Origin: Devosia neptuniae
GTDB taxonomy: Bacteria > Pseudomonadota > Alphaproteobacteria > Rhizobiales > Devosiaceae
Length of the DNA stretch: 64,000 bases
NCBI RefSeq assembly: GCF_025452235.1
Contig: NZ_CP104964.1
Span: forward strand, 372,001 to 436,000
Direction of reading: 5' to 3'
Within the stretch, counting starts at the first letter, position 1. Each line of letters opens with the position of its first letter. The position numbers and the translations under genes were made by a program. The notes beneath the pieces are model-generated. The model ran no database searches, was not told where the DNA came from, and was given only the letters and a program-made list of their open reading frames with translations. Positions 36,828 to 44,617 of this stretch are shown here, piece by piece.

Positions 36828-37733
36828 ATGCTCGACGATCTCGCCCGCAAGGTGCTGGCCTATGCCGATGCCCGTGGCCTCGGCGACGAGCCCAGCAAGA
36901 CGAACGTTCCAGGTTTGAACGTGTCGCGCCAAAGGAGCGCTACCGAACTGGCGCCGGTCCTATACGAGCCCATCTTCTGCCTGGTCCTGCAGGGCGCCAA
37001 ACAGGCCCTGCAGGGACAGCGAGTGGTCGACTTTCCAAAGGGGCATTCAATCATCGTCGGCATCGATCTTCCAACAGGTGCCCGCGTCGTCGAGGCGTCC
37101 CCAACGCAGCCCTATGTGGCTTTGGCACTCAAGCTCGACATGGCCCTTATTCGGGAACTATCCGGCGAACCGCGGAGCGGCGGAGCTGGCGACAGCGACG
37201 TTGTGGCGATAATGGCGGCGGAGGCCGACGAAGCGATCGTCGAGGCGATGGGACGGCTTTTTGCGCTTGTCGACAAGCCGGCGGCTTTGCCAGTTTTGCA
37301 CCCGCTAGTCATGCGCGAAATCCACTACTGGCTGCTTTGCGCTAGTCATGGCGCGCTGCTCCGCGCCCTGGCGCAGGCTGATAGCCATGCGTCAAGGATC
37401 GCGCAGGCCGTTGGTGCCATTCGTGAGGGTTTTGAGCAGCCCATTGTAGTCGCTAACCTTGCTAGTGCCGTCGGGATGAGCGTCTCGGCCTTCCACTTGC
37501 ACTTCAAGGCCATCACCGGGACTACGCCGCTGCAATATCAGAAGCGCCTGCGACTGATCGAGGCGAGGCGCCTCATGCAGGCCGAACGCCAGTCGGTCTC
37601 CACGGCTGCATTCAGCGTTGGCTACGAGAGCCCGACCCAATTCTCGCGGGAGTATACGCGCATGTTTGGGATCCCACCGGTCCGGCATGCGCGGGGAACA
37701 TGGCATTCCTCAATGGGAATCAGCGGTACCTAA
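36828..37733 (+). CDS. AraC family transcriptional regulator
   Basis: A 301-residue protein from ATG 36828, chosen because GGAGG lies 8 nt upstream; GTG/ATG at 36801 is weaker. The N-terminal AraC_N-type domain (EPIFCLVLQGAKQALQGQRV) is followed by two helix-turn-helix units at the C-terminus, ending in SVGYESPTQFSREYTRMFGI and PPVRHAR. It likely regulates the divergent SDR gene. Its 3' end and following 80 bp recur, partly decayed, at 39322-39471. Confidence 0.92.
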   Translation: MLDDLARKVLAYADARGLGDEPSKTNVPGLNVSRQRSATELAPVLYEPIFCLVLQGAKQALQGQRVVDFPKGHSIIVGIDLPTGARVVEASPTQPYVALALKLDMALIRELSGEPRSGGAGDSDVVAIMAAEADEAIVEAMGRLFALVDKPAALPVLHPLVMREIHYWLLCASHGALLRALAQADSHASRIAQAVGAIREGFEQPIVVANLASAVGMSVSAFHLHFKAITGTTPLQYQKRLRLIEARRLMQAERQSVSTAAFSVGYESPTQFSREYTRMFGIPPVRHARGTWHSSMGISGT

Positions 37734-37817
37734 AGCGGTCCCCGAGCGAAGGTGCTTACCTGCAGTCTCTAAAATGGATAGTGCCTAGCACCGCGAGGGA
37801 GCCGACCTCAGCCGACT
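37669..37817. repeat. Direct repeat copy A (AraC 3' end and downstream)
   Basis: About 150 bp that recur at 39322-39471 at roughly 85% identity by eye. Copy A covers the last 65 bp of the AraC gene and the downstream region (CGAGGGAGCCGACCT near the end). The two copies enclose 1.5 kb of decayed genes. Confidence 0.8.
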
Positions 37818-38036
37818 AAGGAGGCTTTTGGTCGATCACGCGGCGGCTTTACGTGCAAAATCCACGCCCGCACAGACGGTCAAGGACGAGACAACTCGAG
37901 GACTATCCCTGTGCCGGCTATTGCGGGCCGCCTCAGTCCTCCAAAACTCAGGAAACCAGCAAAGATGAAGAGCCATCCATAGCCATCTTGATGGCTGGAC
38001 GCTTCGAGCCGATATTGGTGACAGAAGGAGACCGAC
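37818..38036. other. Short non-coding stretch before vapB
   Basis: No gene is seen. The vapB promoter should lie here; AAGGAG at about 38025 is the vapB ribosome site. Confidence 0.35.
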
Positions 38037-38285
38037 ATGGCTGCACCACAACTCTCTGTCCGAAGCTCCAAAGCGCGTGATCTCGCTCATCGGCTGGCCC
38101 GACGTGAAAATCGCTCGATTGCCGATATTGTCGAGCGGGCGCTCGAATCCTATGAGGTGCGCGAAGCAGGTCGCGAGCCGGCATCGGCGTTCTATATGCG
38201 ACTGGCGGCTCAATCCGGCACAGACATCGATCTCGAAGCCGTCATTCGCGAACATCGTCGTCCTCATCGGGGCGTCGATCTTTGA
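38037..38285 (+). CDS. vapB: VapB-type antitoxin (intact)
   Basis: An 82-residue protein, MAAPQLSVRSSKARDLAHRL followed by ARRENRSIADIVERALESYE. This is the DNA-binding half of a VapB (PSK/Rv0623-like) antitoxin, with a C-terminal toxin-binding tail. AAGGAG precedes the ATG at the right distance. Its stop overlaps the TTG start of the vapC remnant. As the toxin is broken, this is an orphan antitoxin. Confidence 0.85.
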   Translation: MAAPQLSVRSSKARDLAHRLARRENRSIADIVERALESYEVREAGREPASAFYMRLAAQSGTDIDLEAVIREHRRPHRGVDL

Positions 38286-38693
38286 TTTTTCTAGATACCA
38301 ATGTGATCTCCGAGACGCTGAAAAAAGCGCCCAACGAAGCGGTGCTCGCTTGGCTCGTCCGGCACGATGCGGAGATGGCCCTGCCGACCGTGACGATCGC
38401 CGAAATTGCCTTTGGCATCGGGAAAATCCGGCCTGATCAGCGCGCTGAACGTCTGGAGTAGGGACTGTCCGATTGGCGACGTCGTTTTGCTGACCGGATT
38501 TTGGGCTAACTGAGGAAGCGGCCTAGCCTATGGGGAAATCATGGGGACTGCTGTTCGCCAGGGGCGCGGAATGTCTGCTCCCGATGGTATGATAGCGGCA
38601 ATCGCGCGTGTAAACGGCGGGCGCCTGGCCACTCGCAATCTAACAGACTTCGCGACAGCAGGGCTTGATCTGATATCTCCTTGGGATTTCTGA
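38282..38693 (+). pseudogene. vapC: VapC PIN-domain toxin, inactivated
   Basis: The frame opens with a TTG that overlaps the vapB stop (TTGA): IFLDTNVISETLKKAPNEAV with the first PIN Asp, then TVTIAEIAFGIGKIRPDQRAER. A TAG at 38459-38461 replaces what should be a Gln codon (LE-stop-GLSDWRRRFADRILG). At least two further frameshifts follow before the recognisable PIN end, SAPDGMIAAIARVNGGRLAT then RNLTDFATAGLDLISPWDF, which stops at 38693. The last PIN motifs are intact in sequence but out of frame. The toxin is dead. Confidence 0.87.
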
Positions 38694-38982
38694 CGTCGCT
38701 GGATGCGAGGTGGTCGCCGTATCACCTCACTGCCGAAAAGCCGACTTCGTCGACGGCAGGGGCTGAATAGAAGAAGCCTCGAACTCTCGGTGTTAAAGCG
38801 CAGGACGATGGAATGGTCATGGAGCAATATCCAGGCGAATGAAACATCCGCTGAAACAGTGGCGGTTTCGAAACAGCAGTGGAACAACGACGCATAGCTG
38901 TTTCGAAATGTGGCTCTGACGCGAGTGAGCATTGATCGCCCACCGCCGTTCCTACATCATTGCTGGTCTGGTTGAAGAACTG

Positions 38983-39120
38983 CTAGTGGCCGTGAGCCAC
39001 GTGAAAACGAACGCCTCCCGCCCATAGCGAGTAGCATTGCTCCACGGGCATTCCTTCGGCGTCGAAAGTGGTGCCGGTGATCCTAGCTGCAATTGGTGCT
39101 GCTGAGCGAGACACCCCCAT
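38983..39120 (-). pseudogene. Remnant of a GntR/UTRA regulator C-terminus
   Basis: The minus-strand frame ending at 38983 reads APIAARITGTTFDAEGMPVE then QCYSLWAGGVRFHVAHGH. This resembles the end of the UTRA ligand domain of GntR regulators (ARITGTxFDAEGxPVE..SLWRG). The part upstream is degenerate and no start or HTH is left. It lies in the debris between the two direct repeats. Confidence 0.5.
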
Positions 39121-39321
39121 CGTTGCTGTGGCACACGACCTACAGATTTGGACGGCGCCGCTGTCCGAGCTTGAGACCGACGTCCGGCCGACACGATCGT
39201 CACTCCCACGCAATCCCTGTTCTCGACACGGGTGCTTCCACGGCCTTCGAAGATCCGATGGTCACTCGTAAGCGAGAAATTGTTCGATCAGCCCTACTTT
39301 GCTTCGCACGGTCTAACTTGA

Positions 39322-39471
39322 GGATCCCACCGGTCCGGCATGCCGTGGAACGTGGCACTCTTCATTGGGCATCAGCGGCACCTAAAGCGGCCCCCCGAGC
39401 GAAGATGCTTACCTGCAGCCTTTAAAAATGGACAGCACCGAGCACCGCGAGGGAGCCGACCTCGGCCGACT
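39322..39471. repeat. Direct repeat copy B (AraC-tail remnant)
   Basis: This copy of the 37669-37817 repeat begins GGATCCCACCGGTCCGGCATGC and ends GAGGGAGCCGACCTCGGCCGACT-like. It holds a decayed version of the last codons of an AraC gene followed by the same downstream DNA. It probably derives from a second, lost regulator gene near the second SDR, or from duplication. Confidence 0.8.
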
Positions 39472-39500
39472 CGTCTCGCAGCTGATAGTATTAGCCTTGC

Positions 39501-40280
39501 CTACGCAGTCGGGATCGTACCGCCATCGATCACGTGCTCCGTGCCTGTGATTGATGCTGCGCGATCTGAGGCGAGGAAAGCGATCAGACTGGCAACTTCG
39601 TCTGCCTCGACTGGCCGGCCAAGGGGAATGCCGCCCAGCGAGTCCATGATCAGCTTGACGCCCCCGGCATAGTCCGTACCCGCCTCCTTGGCGAGACGGG
39701 TAGCCAGATCATTTGACGCTTCGCCTGCGATCCAGCCTGGCGAAACGCGCACCACACGCACGCCCTTGGGCGAAACCTCCTTGGACAGGCTTTTACTATA
39801 GGTCGACAGCGCCGCTTTAGCTGCGGCATAGGCGGTCGTGGCATCTGCCAAAGGCAGGCGGTTCTGGATTGAGGTCACGTGAATAACTACACCGCTGCCC
39901 TGGGCAATCATACCTGGCAATAGCGCGCGATCCAATCGGACGGCTGGGTACAGGTTGAGATCAAACTCCTTGCGCCATTGCATGTCGTTTAGGGCGGCGA
40001 ACCCGCCAGCAGGTGAAGACGAGCCTCCCAGCATGTTGATGATGATATCAACGCCGCCCAGCCGCTGGTGAACGGCTTCGACAACCGTCTGGCATCCCGC
40101 CGCGGTGGCCAGGTCGGCCGCCACAAATAGCTCTGCGGGCAAGACATCGGGCTTGGTCCGTGCCGCGGTCAGGATGCGCGCTCCGAGCTCCCGGAACAGG
40201 GCAACGGTCGCTGCGCCCGCGCCGCGCGTGCCTGATGTGACGAGCACGCGCTTTCCGTCCAGATTGAGGAAATTTTCCAT
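39501..40280 (-). CDS. SDR family oxidoreductase
   Basis: A 259-residue short-chain dehydrogenase. [20 protein letters not shown] is a variant cofactor site (SGTRGAG), NMLGG stands in the NNAG position, and [13 protein letters not shown] carries YxxxK. The C-terminus [15 protein letters not shown] is a common family ending. It shares one base with the upstream SnoaL-like gene (ATG next to the stop), so the two are co-transcribed, divergent from a LysR regulator. Substrate unknown. Confidence 0.92.
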   Translation of the reverse strand: MENFLNLDGKRVLVTSGTRGAGAATVALFRELGARILTAARTKPDVLPAELFVAADLATAAGCQTVVEAVHQRLGGVDIIINMLGGSSSPAGGFAALNDMQWRKEFDLNLYPAVRLDRALLPGMIAQGSGVVIHVTSIQNRLPLADATTAYAAAKAALSTYSKSLSKEVSPKGVRVVRVSPGWIAGEASNDLATRLAKEAGTDYAGGVKLIMDSLGGIPLGRPVEADEVASLIAFLASDRAASITGTEHVIDGGTIPTA

Positions 40281-40612
40281 CAGTGGATCTCCAGGGAGGT
40301 GATCCAGTCGCCGGCCAGCGTGAACGTATAGTCGAGCATCGCTGGACTATTGGGAAAATCTCCGCTGACCCTGCTGCGTACGACGACCCTGTCACCATCG
40401 ATCGTCTGGTCAACCGGTTCAGAGACAAGATTGGCGTATTTGGCTTTGGACGCGAGCAGCCATGATAGAATTTCCGCGTGGCCCTTGTGCTTGGCGCCTT
40501 CGTCGAAAACTACGGCGTCAGGCGCGAAACTGGCAATGAGAGCATCATTGTCGGATCTGCGGTCGGCCTCGAAATAGGCGGCTATAGCTTGTGGAAGTTT
40601 CATTGCAATCAT
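40280..40612 (-). CDS. SnoaL/NTF2-like protein
   Basis: A 110-residue cone-shaped NTF2-like protein: [40 protein letters not shown], and a final beta-sheet, [20 protein letters not shown]. Members act as small isomerases or ligand-binding proteins or accompany SDR enzymes. The start may be ATG 40612 or 40603. It lies at the head of the two-gene operon divergent from lysR. Confidence 0.85.
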   Translation of the reverse strand: MIAMKLPQAIAAYFEADRRSDNDALIASFAPDAVVFDEGAKHKGHAEILSWLLASKAKYANLVSEPVDQTIDGDRVVVRSRVSGDFPNSPAMLDYTFTLAGDWITSLEIH

Positions 40613-40620
40613 CCTTTGCG

Positions 40621-40635
40621 TTGGTGTGACACCAA
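40621..40635. promoter_or_regulatory. Palindrome, candidate LysR operator
   Basis: TTGGTGT-G-ACACCAA is a perfect 7-bp inverted repeat with a one-base centre, containing the T-N11-A pattern of LysR sites. It lies in the 90-bp region between the SnoaL-like gene and the divergent lysR gene, 9 bp before the SnoaL-like ATG and 68 bp before the lysR ATG. Confidence 0.65.
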
Positions 40636-40702
40636 GATGAGGATGGATCAGTGTGTCGATAAGTGGGATAAAGCGGCATGCTAAGATGAATGGATCGGGA
40701 TA

Positions 40703-41626
40703 ATGTTTCGTGCGAGCTTAACGGACCTGAACGCGGTGATCGCTGTTTCACGGCGGGGTTCATTCCGGGCTGCGGCTATTGAGCTGGGTCTGTCCAGCAC
40801 CGCTTTCAGCCATACCATCGCCCGTCTCGAGGCCGAGCTTGGCGTTCGCCTGTTCAACCGGACCACCCGCAGCGTGTCGCTGACGGATGCCGGGCGCACG
40901 TTCGTTGAACGGGTCAGTCCGGCCCTTCAGGACATTGCGGGTGCGATGGCCGAGGTAGGGGCGCAGCGACAGACCCCTTCAGGCGTCTTGCGCATCAATG
41001 CGGCAGTCACAGCCGCGCGCGAAATTTTGTCGCCGCTCGTTCTCGAATTCCTGCGACGTTTTCCGGATGTGGAGGTTGACTTGGTTACGGAGGGGCGTCT
41101 GGTAGACATCGTCGCTGAAGGATTTGACCTGGGGATACGGGTGGAAAATCTGGTGCCGAACGACATGATAGCCGTCTCACTGGGCCGCCCGCAGCGCTTT
41201 GCCGTGGTAGGATCGCCGGCCTATTTCGCGCGGTACTCCATACCTCAAACGCCGGCCGACCTGCTGGGGCATCGCTGCGTTAGAGTTCGTCTGCCCAATG
41301 GCGCGCTCTATCGTTGGCAATTTGAGAAACAAGGCGAAAGCGTACAAATCGACGTCCGAGGACCGATCACCTTGGACGAAGGAACTCTGTCACGACAAAC
41401 GGCGCTCGAAGGGGTTGGTCTTATCTTTATCCATGAACATGCTGTGCTTGAGGATATAGAGGCCGGCAGACTGATCCGGGTTTTGCAGGATTGGACTCCA
41501 TCTCTCCCGAAGCTTGCCATCTACTATCCCGGCCGTCGCAACCTCTCCGCCGGGATGCGCGCATTTATCTCGCTGGCCAAGGAGTTGGCGACCAAGCGAT
41601 CAGAGCGTGCAGATGCCCTCGCGTGA
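40703..41626 (+). CDS. LysR family transcriptional regulator
   Basis: A 307-residue protein. The winged helix ([20 protein letters not shown] then [20 protein letters not shown] and [16 protein letters not shown]) is followed by the effector-binding domain ([20 protein letters not shown] onward). It likely controls the divergent SnoaL-like/SDR genes through the palindrome at 40621. Related members regulate reductases and respond to small aromatic or carbonyl compounds; the ligand here is unknown. Confidence 0.95.
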   Translation: MFRASLTDLNAVIAVSRRGSFRAAAIELGLSSTAFSHTIARLEAELGVRLFNRTTRSVSLTDAGRTFVERVSPALQDIAGAMAEVGAQRQTPSGVLRINAAVTAAREILSPLVLEFLRRFPDVEVDLVTEGRLVDIVAEGFDLGIRVENLVPNDMIAVSLGRPQRFAVVGSPAYFARYSIPQTPADLLGHRCVRVRLPNGALYRWQFEKQGESVQIDVRGPITLDEGTLSRQTALEGVGLIFIHEHAVLEDIEAGRLIRVLQDWTPSLPKLAIYYPGRRNLSAGMRAFISLAKELATKRSERADALA

Positions 41627-42000
41627 CAGATCGCAACCGATGGATATGTTGTCTGGTACCACTTAGGTCCGGTCCTATACCTCAATTCACATGTTATCAC
41701 CCGCAAGTGCTTACGCTAATCATTGCTGGCAGCACTCAGAAGGTATCAACCCCCTCTGAGATCGCGCAGCAGATGGGCTGCTCGCGAATACAGGCTTACC
41801 GTCTTCTCGCCGAAGGTGGTGATCGCTTCTGGGCATGTATGTGCAGATATCCCAAGCCGTTTCCATGAACGGTGAGCCTCACCAAAATCAGGCGTGGCGC
41901 AAATGCCACAATTTTAGGCGAGAATGTGGCGACTGGGTAGAAAACATGGAGTTCTCAGTAATTTAGGGATACAGGTCTCGCATTACCTGTTGGGGGAATC
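41627..42000. other. Intergenic region with a possible HTH remnant
   Basis: Between about 41700 and 41830 a plus frame reads LTLIIAGSTQKVSTPSEIAQ then QMGCSRIQAYRLLAEGG. This resembles the C-terminal HTH of resolvases or other regulators, but has no start or catalytic part. The last 60 bp hold the ribosome site (GGGGGA) of the outer-membrane gene. Otherwise empty. Confidence 0.4.
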
Positions 42001-42645
42001 ATGAAGAATATTGCTCTTATTGCATTTGTCGGCGCGCTTTCGACGTCGACGGCTTTCGCTGCTGACCTTGGTGTCGTGGAGCAGGCTGCTCCGGCTGCTT
42101 ATACTGCCGGTGCCTTCGACTGGTCCGGCTTCTATGCTGGTGCGAACCTTGGTTATGGTTGGGCCGAGCTTGAGCAGGGCGGTTTCACATTCGACGACAT
42201 TGATGGCGCTCTTGGCGGCGTTCAGGTCGGCTACAATTACGACTTCGGCGGTTTCGTCCTCAGTCTCGAAGGCGACGTTCAGATTTCCGACGTTAAGTAT
42301 TCGGAAGACCTGGGTGGGGCGACCGGCGAAATCGGCATTGACTACTTCGGTACTGTCCGTGCTCGCGCCGGTTTGGCCGTTGACCGCTTTATGCCCTACG
42401 TCACCGGCGGTGTTGCCTGGGCACGTGGTTCGGTCTCCGTTTCCGGACCGGGCTTTTCGGATGAAGTCACGGACAACTTCGTTGGCTGGACTGTGGGTGG
42501 CGGCGTTGAATATGCTGTAACAGACAACATCACCGTCAAGGGCGAATATCTCTATGTCGATTTCGGCGCTGCCGACTTCGATACTGGCGTTGACATCAAC
42601 CTGACCTCGCACGTCGTTCGTGCCGGCGTGAACTTCAAGTTCTAG
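42001..42645 (+). CDS. Outer-membrane beta-barrel protein, Omp25/porin-like
   Basis: A 214-residue exported protein. The signal peptide (KNIALIAFVGALSTSTAFA) ends near residue 20-21. The mature part is an 8-strand-type barrel: FDWSGFYAGANLGYGWAELE, then GVQVGYNYDFGGFVLSLEGD, and MPYVTGGVAWARGSVSV. It ends VVRAGVNFKF, with the terminal Phe needed for BAM insertion. Family: Omp25/Omp31-like barrels of Hyphomicrobiales. It is monocistronic, with a strong ribosome site and terminator, so it is probably well expressed. Confidence 0.93.
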   Translation: MKNIALIAFVGALSTSTAFAADLGVVEQAAPAAYTAGAFDWSGFYAGANLGYGWAELEQGGFTFDDIDGALGGVQVGYNYDFGGFVLSLEGDVQISDVKYSEDLGGATGEIGIDYFGTVRARAGLAVDRFMPYVTGGVAWARGSVSVSGPGFSDEVTDNFVGWTVGGGVEYAVTDNITVKGEYLYVDFGAADFDTGVDINLTSHVVRAGVNFKF

Positions 42646-42674
42646 GCCGCATTCCCAAGTTGTAGCCAAAGAGG

Positions 42675-42701
42675 GCCCCGGCATTCGTGCTGGGGCTTTT
42701 T
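42675..42701 (+). terminator. Rho-independent terminator after the barrel gene
   Basis: The stem GCCCCGGCA / TGCTGGGGC has a TTCG tetraloop and one G-U pair, followed by TTTTT. It lies 29 nt after the stop codon. Confidence 0.92.
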
Positions 42702-43229
42702 GCTGCCGGCAAGCTAGCCCAGCATGGCCCAAGGCCATCTGGCGATCTCTTCGACTTCGGCCGCCGTGTATGTGCCGGCGAGCTTGCGTCACTCGAAACC
42801 TGTTGAACGGTGCCCGGTCGTCCGTACAGATCGCAGCCCATGCCTCGATCGTACGCCCGAGAAACTCGGCTCCCCTGTCGGTCAGCAGCAACAGGCGCTT
42901 GTCCATGGCCCCCAGGGGCGGGGGGCGACCGAGCGGCGGTTCGGCCAATATCGTTGACACTGTCGCCATTGGCTCATTGCCAGCACCCATAACTGCCGGA
43001 ATGCACGAACTCATGATGGATCGAGGCGCGGCGGTTACACGGACATCTACCTAGATGGCGTCATGGTTGGCAAAAGCGCTCCCAGTCGTTGGCATGAACC
43101 CCAACAATGCCAGAGCGTTCGGGTATCCGGCTCCACCACTGGTAACGCTGATCCTGGCCGTCGATCCTGCATTTCCTCAAAGTCCGCAAGGGTGAAGCTC
43201 TTTGGGGTCTGAGGCGGGCGACGCGCCAT
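42702..43229. other. Region of probable gene debris
   Basis: About 530 bp without an intact gene. The minus strand from about 43000 to 42750 has a protein-like patch (MDKRLLLLTDRGAEFLGRTI then EAWAAICTDDRAPFNRF) that could be a regulator or enzyme tail but runs out of frame soon after. Another minus frame of 60 codons at 43047-43229 begins inside the T-tract of a terminator and is doubtful. Confidence 0.35.
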
Positions 43230-43257
43230 AAAAAGAAACCCCGGCGGGCAGCCGGGG
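43230..43257 (-). terminator. Rho-independent terminator (minus strand)
   Basis: On the minus strand CCCCGGC-TGCCC-GCCGGGG is followed by TTTCTTTTT. It lies about 65 nt after the stop of the small gene at 43324-43602 and supports that gene being transcribed. Confidence 0.88.
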
Positions 43258-43323
43258 CAAGGTTGGGTACGTATCTGACCCAGCCCTAATGCTTGTCGCC
43301 CGCATAGGTTCCGCTGGAACGGG

Positions 43324-43602
43324 CTATTCCCATGGGAGTGTTGGCTGCTCCGGCAAAGTCCTGATCGAGATGGACGGAGGCATATCACGCGCCGGCGTCG
43401 CGCTGTCATCGCTCCAGTACCAGACAGTGCGCAGGTCAAACGATGAGCGAATTAGCTTCGTCACGGTGGCGGCGTCATGGCTATCGAAACCGAGCCGTGC
43501 GGCTTTGGCAGCAGCGGCAAGTCCCATTGCGGCCGCCAGCATTTCGGTCCCGCATGCGTCGAGTTCGGTCCTCTTTTGGCTGCGCTCAGAGAGCATCGTC
43601 AT
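43324..43602 (-). CDS. Hypothetical protein, 92 residues
   Basis: MTMLSERSQKRTELDACGTE continues as an Ala-rich helix (MLAAAMGLAAAAKAARLGFD), then SHDAATVTKLIRSSFDLRTV and a Pro-rich tail. The ATG at 43602 is preceded by GGAG 8 nt upstream; an upstream start at 43635 is less likely. A good terminator follows. Family not recognised. It is likely a soluble helical protein. Confidence 0.6.
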   Translation of the reverse strand: MTMLSERSQKRTELDACGTEMLAAAMGLAAAAKAARLGFDSHDAATVTKLIRSSFDLRTVWYWSDDSATPARDMPPSISIRTLPEQPTLPWE

Positions 43603-43948
43603 CGACAGGTCTCCAGGTCTCTGGGATCGCAGCAATAGAGCACTTGGCCGTGCTCCCCGTCGGCCAATCAGCTGAACTGTTCAAAGAACTAACCCCGGCA
43701 CAAAGGGGCGGTAGTGTCGAGGTTAGCTCCGACTTCTGAAGGTGCAGGAGATGCCTGCTCAATAATAACTGCCACGCTTTACCGACGTTCCCGTTACCCT
43801 CATCAGGAGAATACTCACAAATCGGCGACCAAATCCGGTGGGAGAAGGAGAGCGGCCGAGGTACGGCGGCGACAGCCGCTCTCCTGCGGGCTTTGACAGC
43901 CCTACAAAGATATTACGTAAGTATATGAAGCTATCAATACATTTAATA
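43603..43948. other. Intergenic, no gene seen
   Basis: About 345 bp between two small minus-strand genes. No family-like frame, hairpin or motif was found; locally AT-rich near 43900-43950. Confidence 0.35.
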
Positions 43949-44188
43949 TTATTGACCGGCTACAAATTCTGTCTGTCCTACCTTCGCCGCTTCAGTTTGA
44001 TGCCAAATGATTGGGCTTGGCTCGGAGGGCTTTATTGCAATGGTCGGAAGTTTCTTTGCGGCGGCGATGGCATCGTCCATCCAGCCGAACGGCCCATCCA
44101 TGAAGCCGTGTTCGTCATAGACACCAAAGCTATCGTCCTCCCGTTGGCGAACCTCCCAACCATTGATCCGCACAACAGTCTTTTCCAT
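43949..44188 (-). CDS. Hypothetical protein, 79 residues
   Basis: From ATG 44188 (GGAGG 5 nt upstream) the product reads MEKTVVRINGWEVRQREDDS, then FGVYDEHGFMDGPFGWMDDA and IAAAKKLPT. The first 50 residues look like a compact beta-beta-alpha unit with several aromatic residues. An ATG 12 nt earlier is possible. Soluble, function unknown. Confidence 0.65.
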   Translation of the reverse strand: MEKTVVRINGWEVRQREDDSFGVYDEHGFMDGPFGWMDDAIAAAKKLPTIAIKPSEPSPIIWHQTEAAKVGQTEFVAGQ

Positions 44189-44617
44189 CGGTTCCTCCAT
44201 TTTGGGCCGGGTTAGCAGACTCCCTTAATTCCGATCCTTCCGGAATGTTCCAACCCTACATCATAGGAGGCCAACACGACCAAACCCAACGCGGAAAAAG
44301 ACGTTTGGCGCAAAGCGCCTGGCATCATGGCGCAGCGTATCCTTGACTTCCCGTCACGTCGGAAGACGATGCGGCGCTCCCGGGCAATCTCGGTCATGAG
44401 AGCGCCGGGCTGACCGTACTGCAGGAAATCAAGCGGACCGTGGCGGGATCGCGCGGCCCCCAGTGAGGTAGGCCGGGGCGCCGCCACGCTTATCCCCGAA
44501 CCCACATTGCCGCCTGGACTTGCCAATGGGGTTGGCCAGCCCCTCAGGCGCTTAATAAATCGGGAAGCGAGGGGCCGTCAGTGTTCAGACAAACCTCGCG
44601 CCTAACCGAATGGTGTT
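44189..44617. other. Intergenic, possible gene remnant
   Basis: About 430 bp after the chemoreceptor gene. A minus frame includes GPLDFLQYGQPGALMTEIAR and ERRIVFRRDGKSRIRCAMMP, which looks protein-like but has no clear start or family. No terminator with a T-tract was found for the chemoreceptor gene. Confidence 0.3.

Noticed and set aside
41983..43014. 343-codon frame antisense to the outer-membrane barrel gene
   Set aside because: It overlaps an exported barrel gene with a strong ribosome site and terminator. Only the part beyond 42750 has any protein-like look, and that is too weak to call.
43047..43229. 60-codon minus-strand frame starting MARRPPQTPKSF
   Set aside because: Its ATG lies in the T-tract of a strong terminator and it lacks a ribosome site; probably chance.
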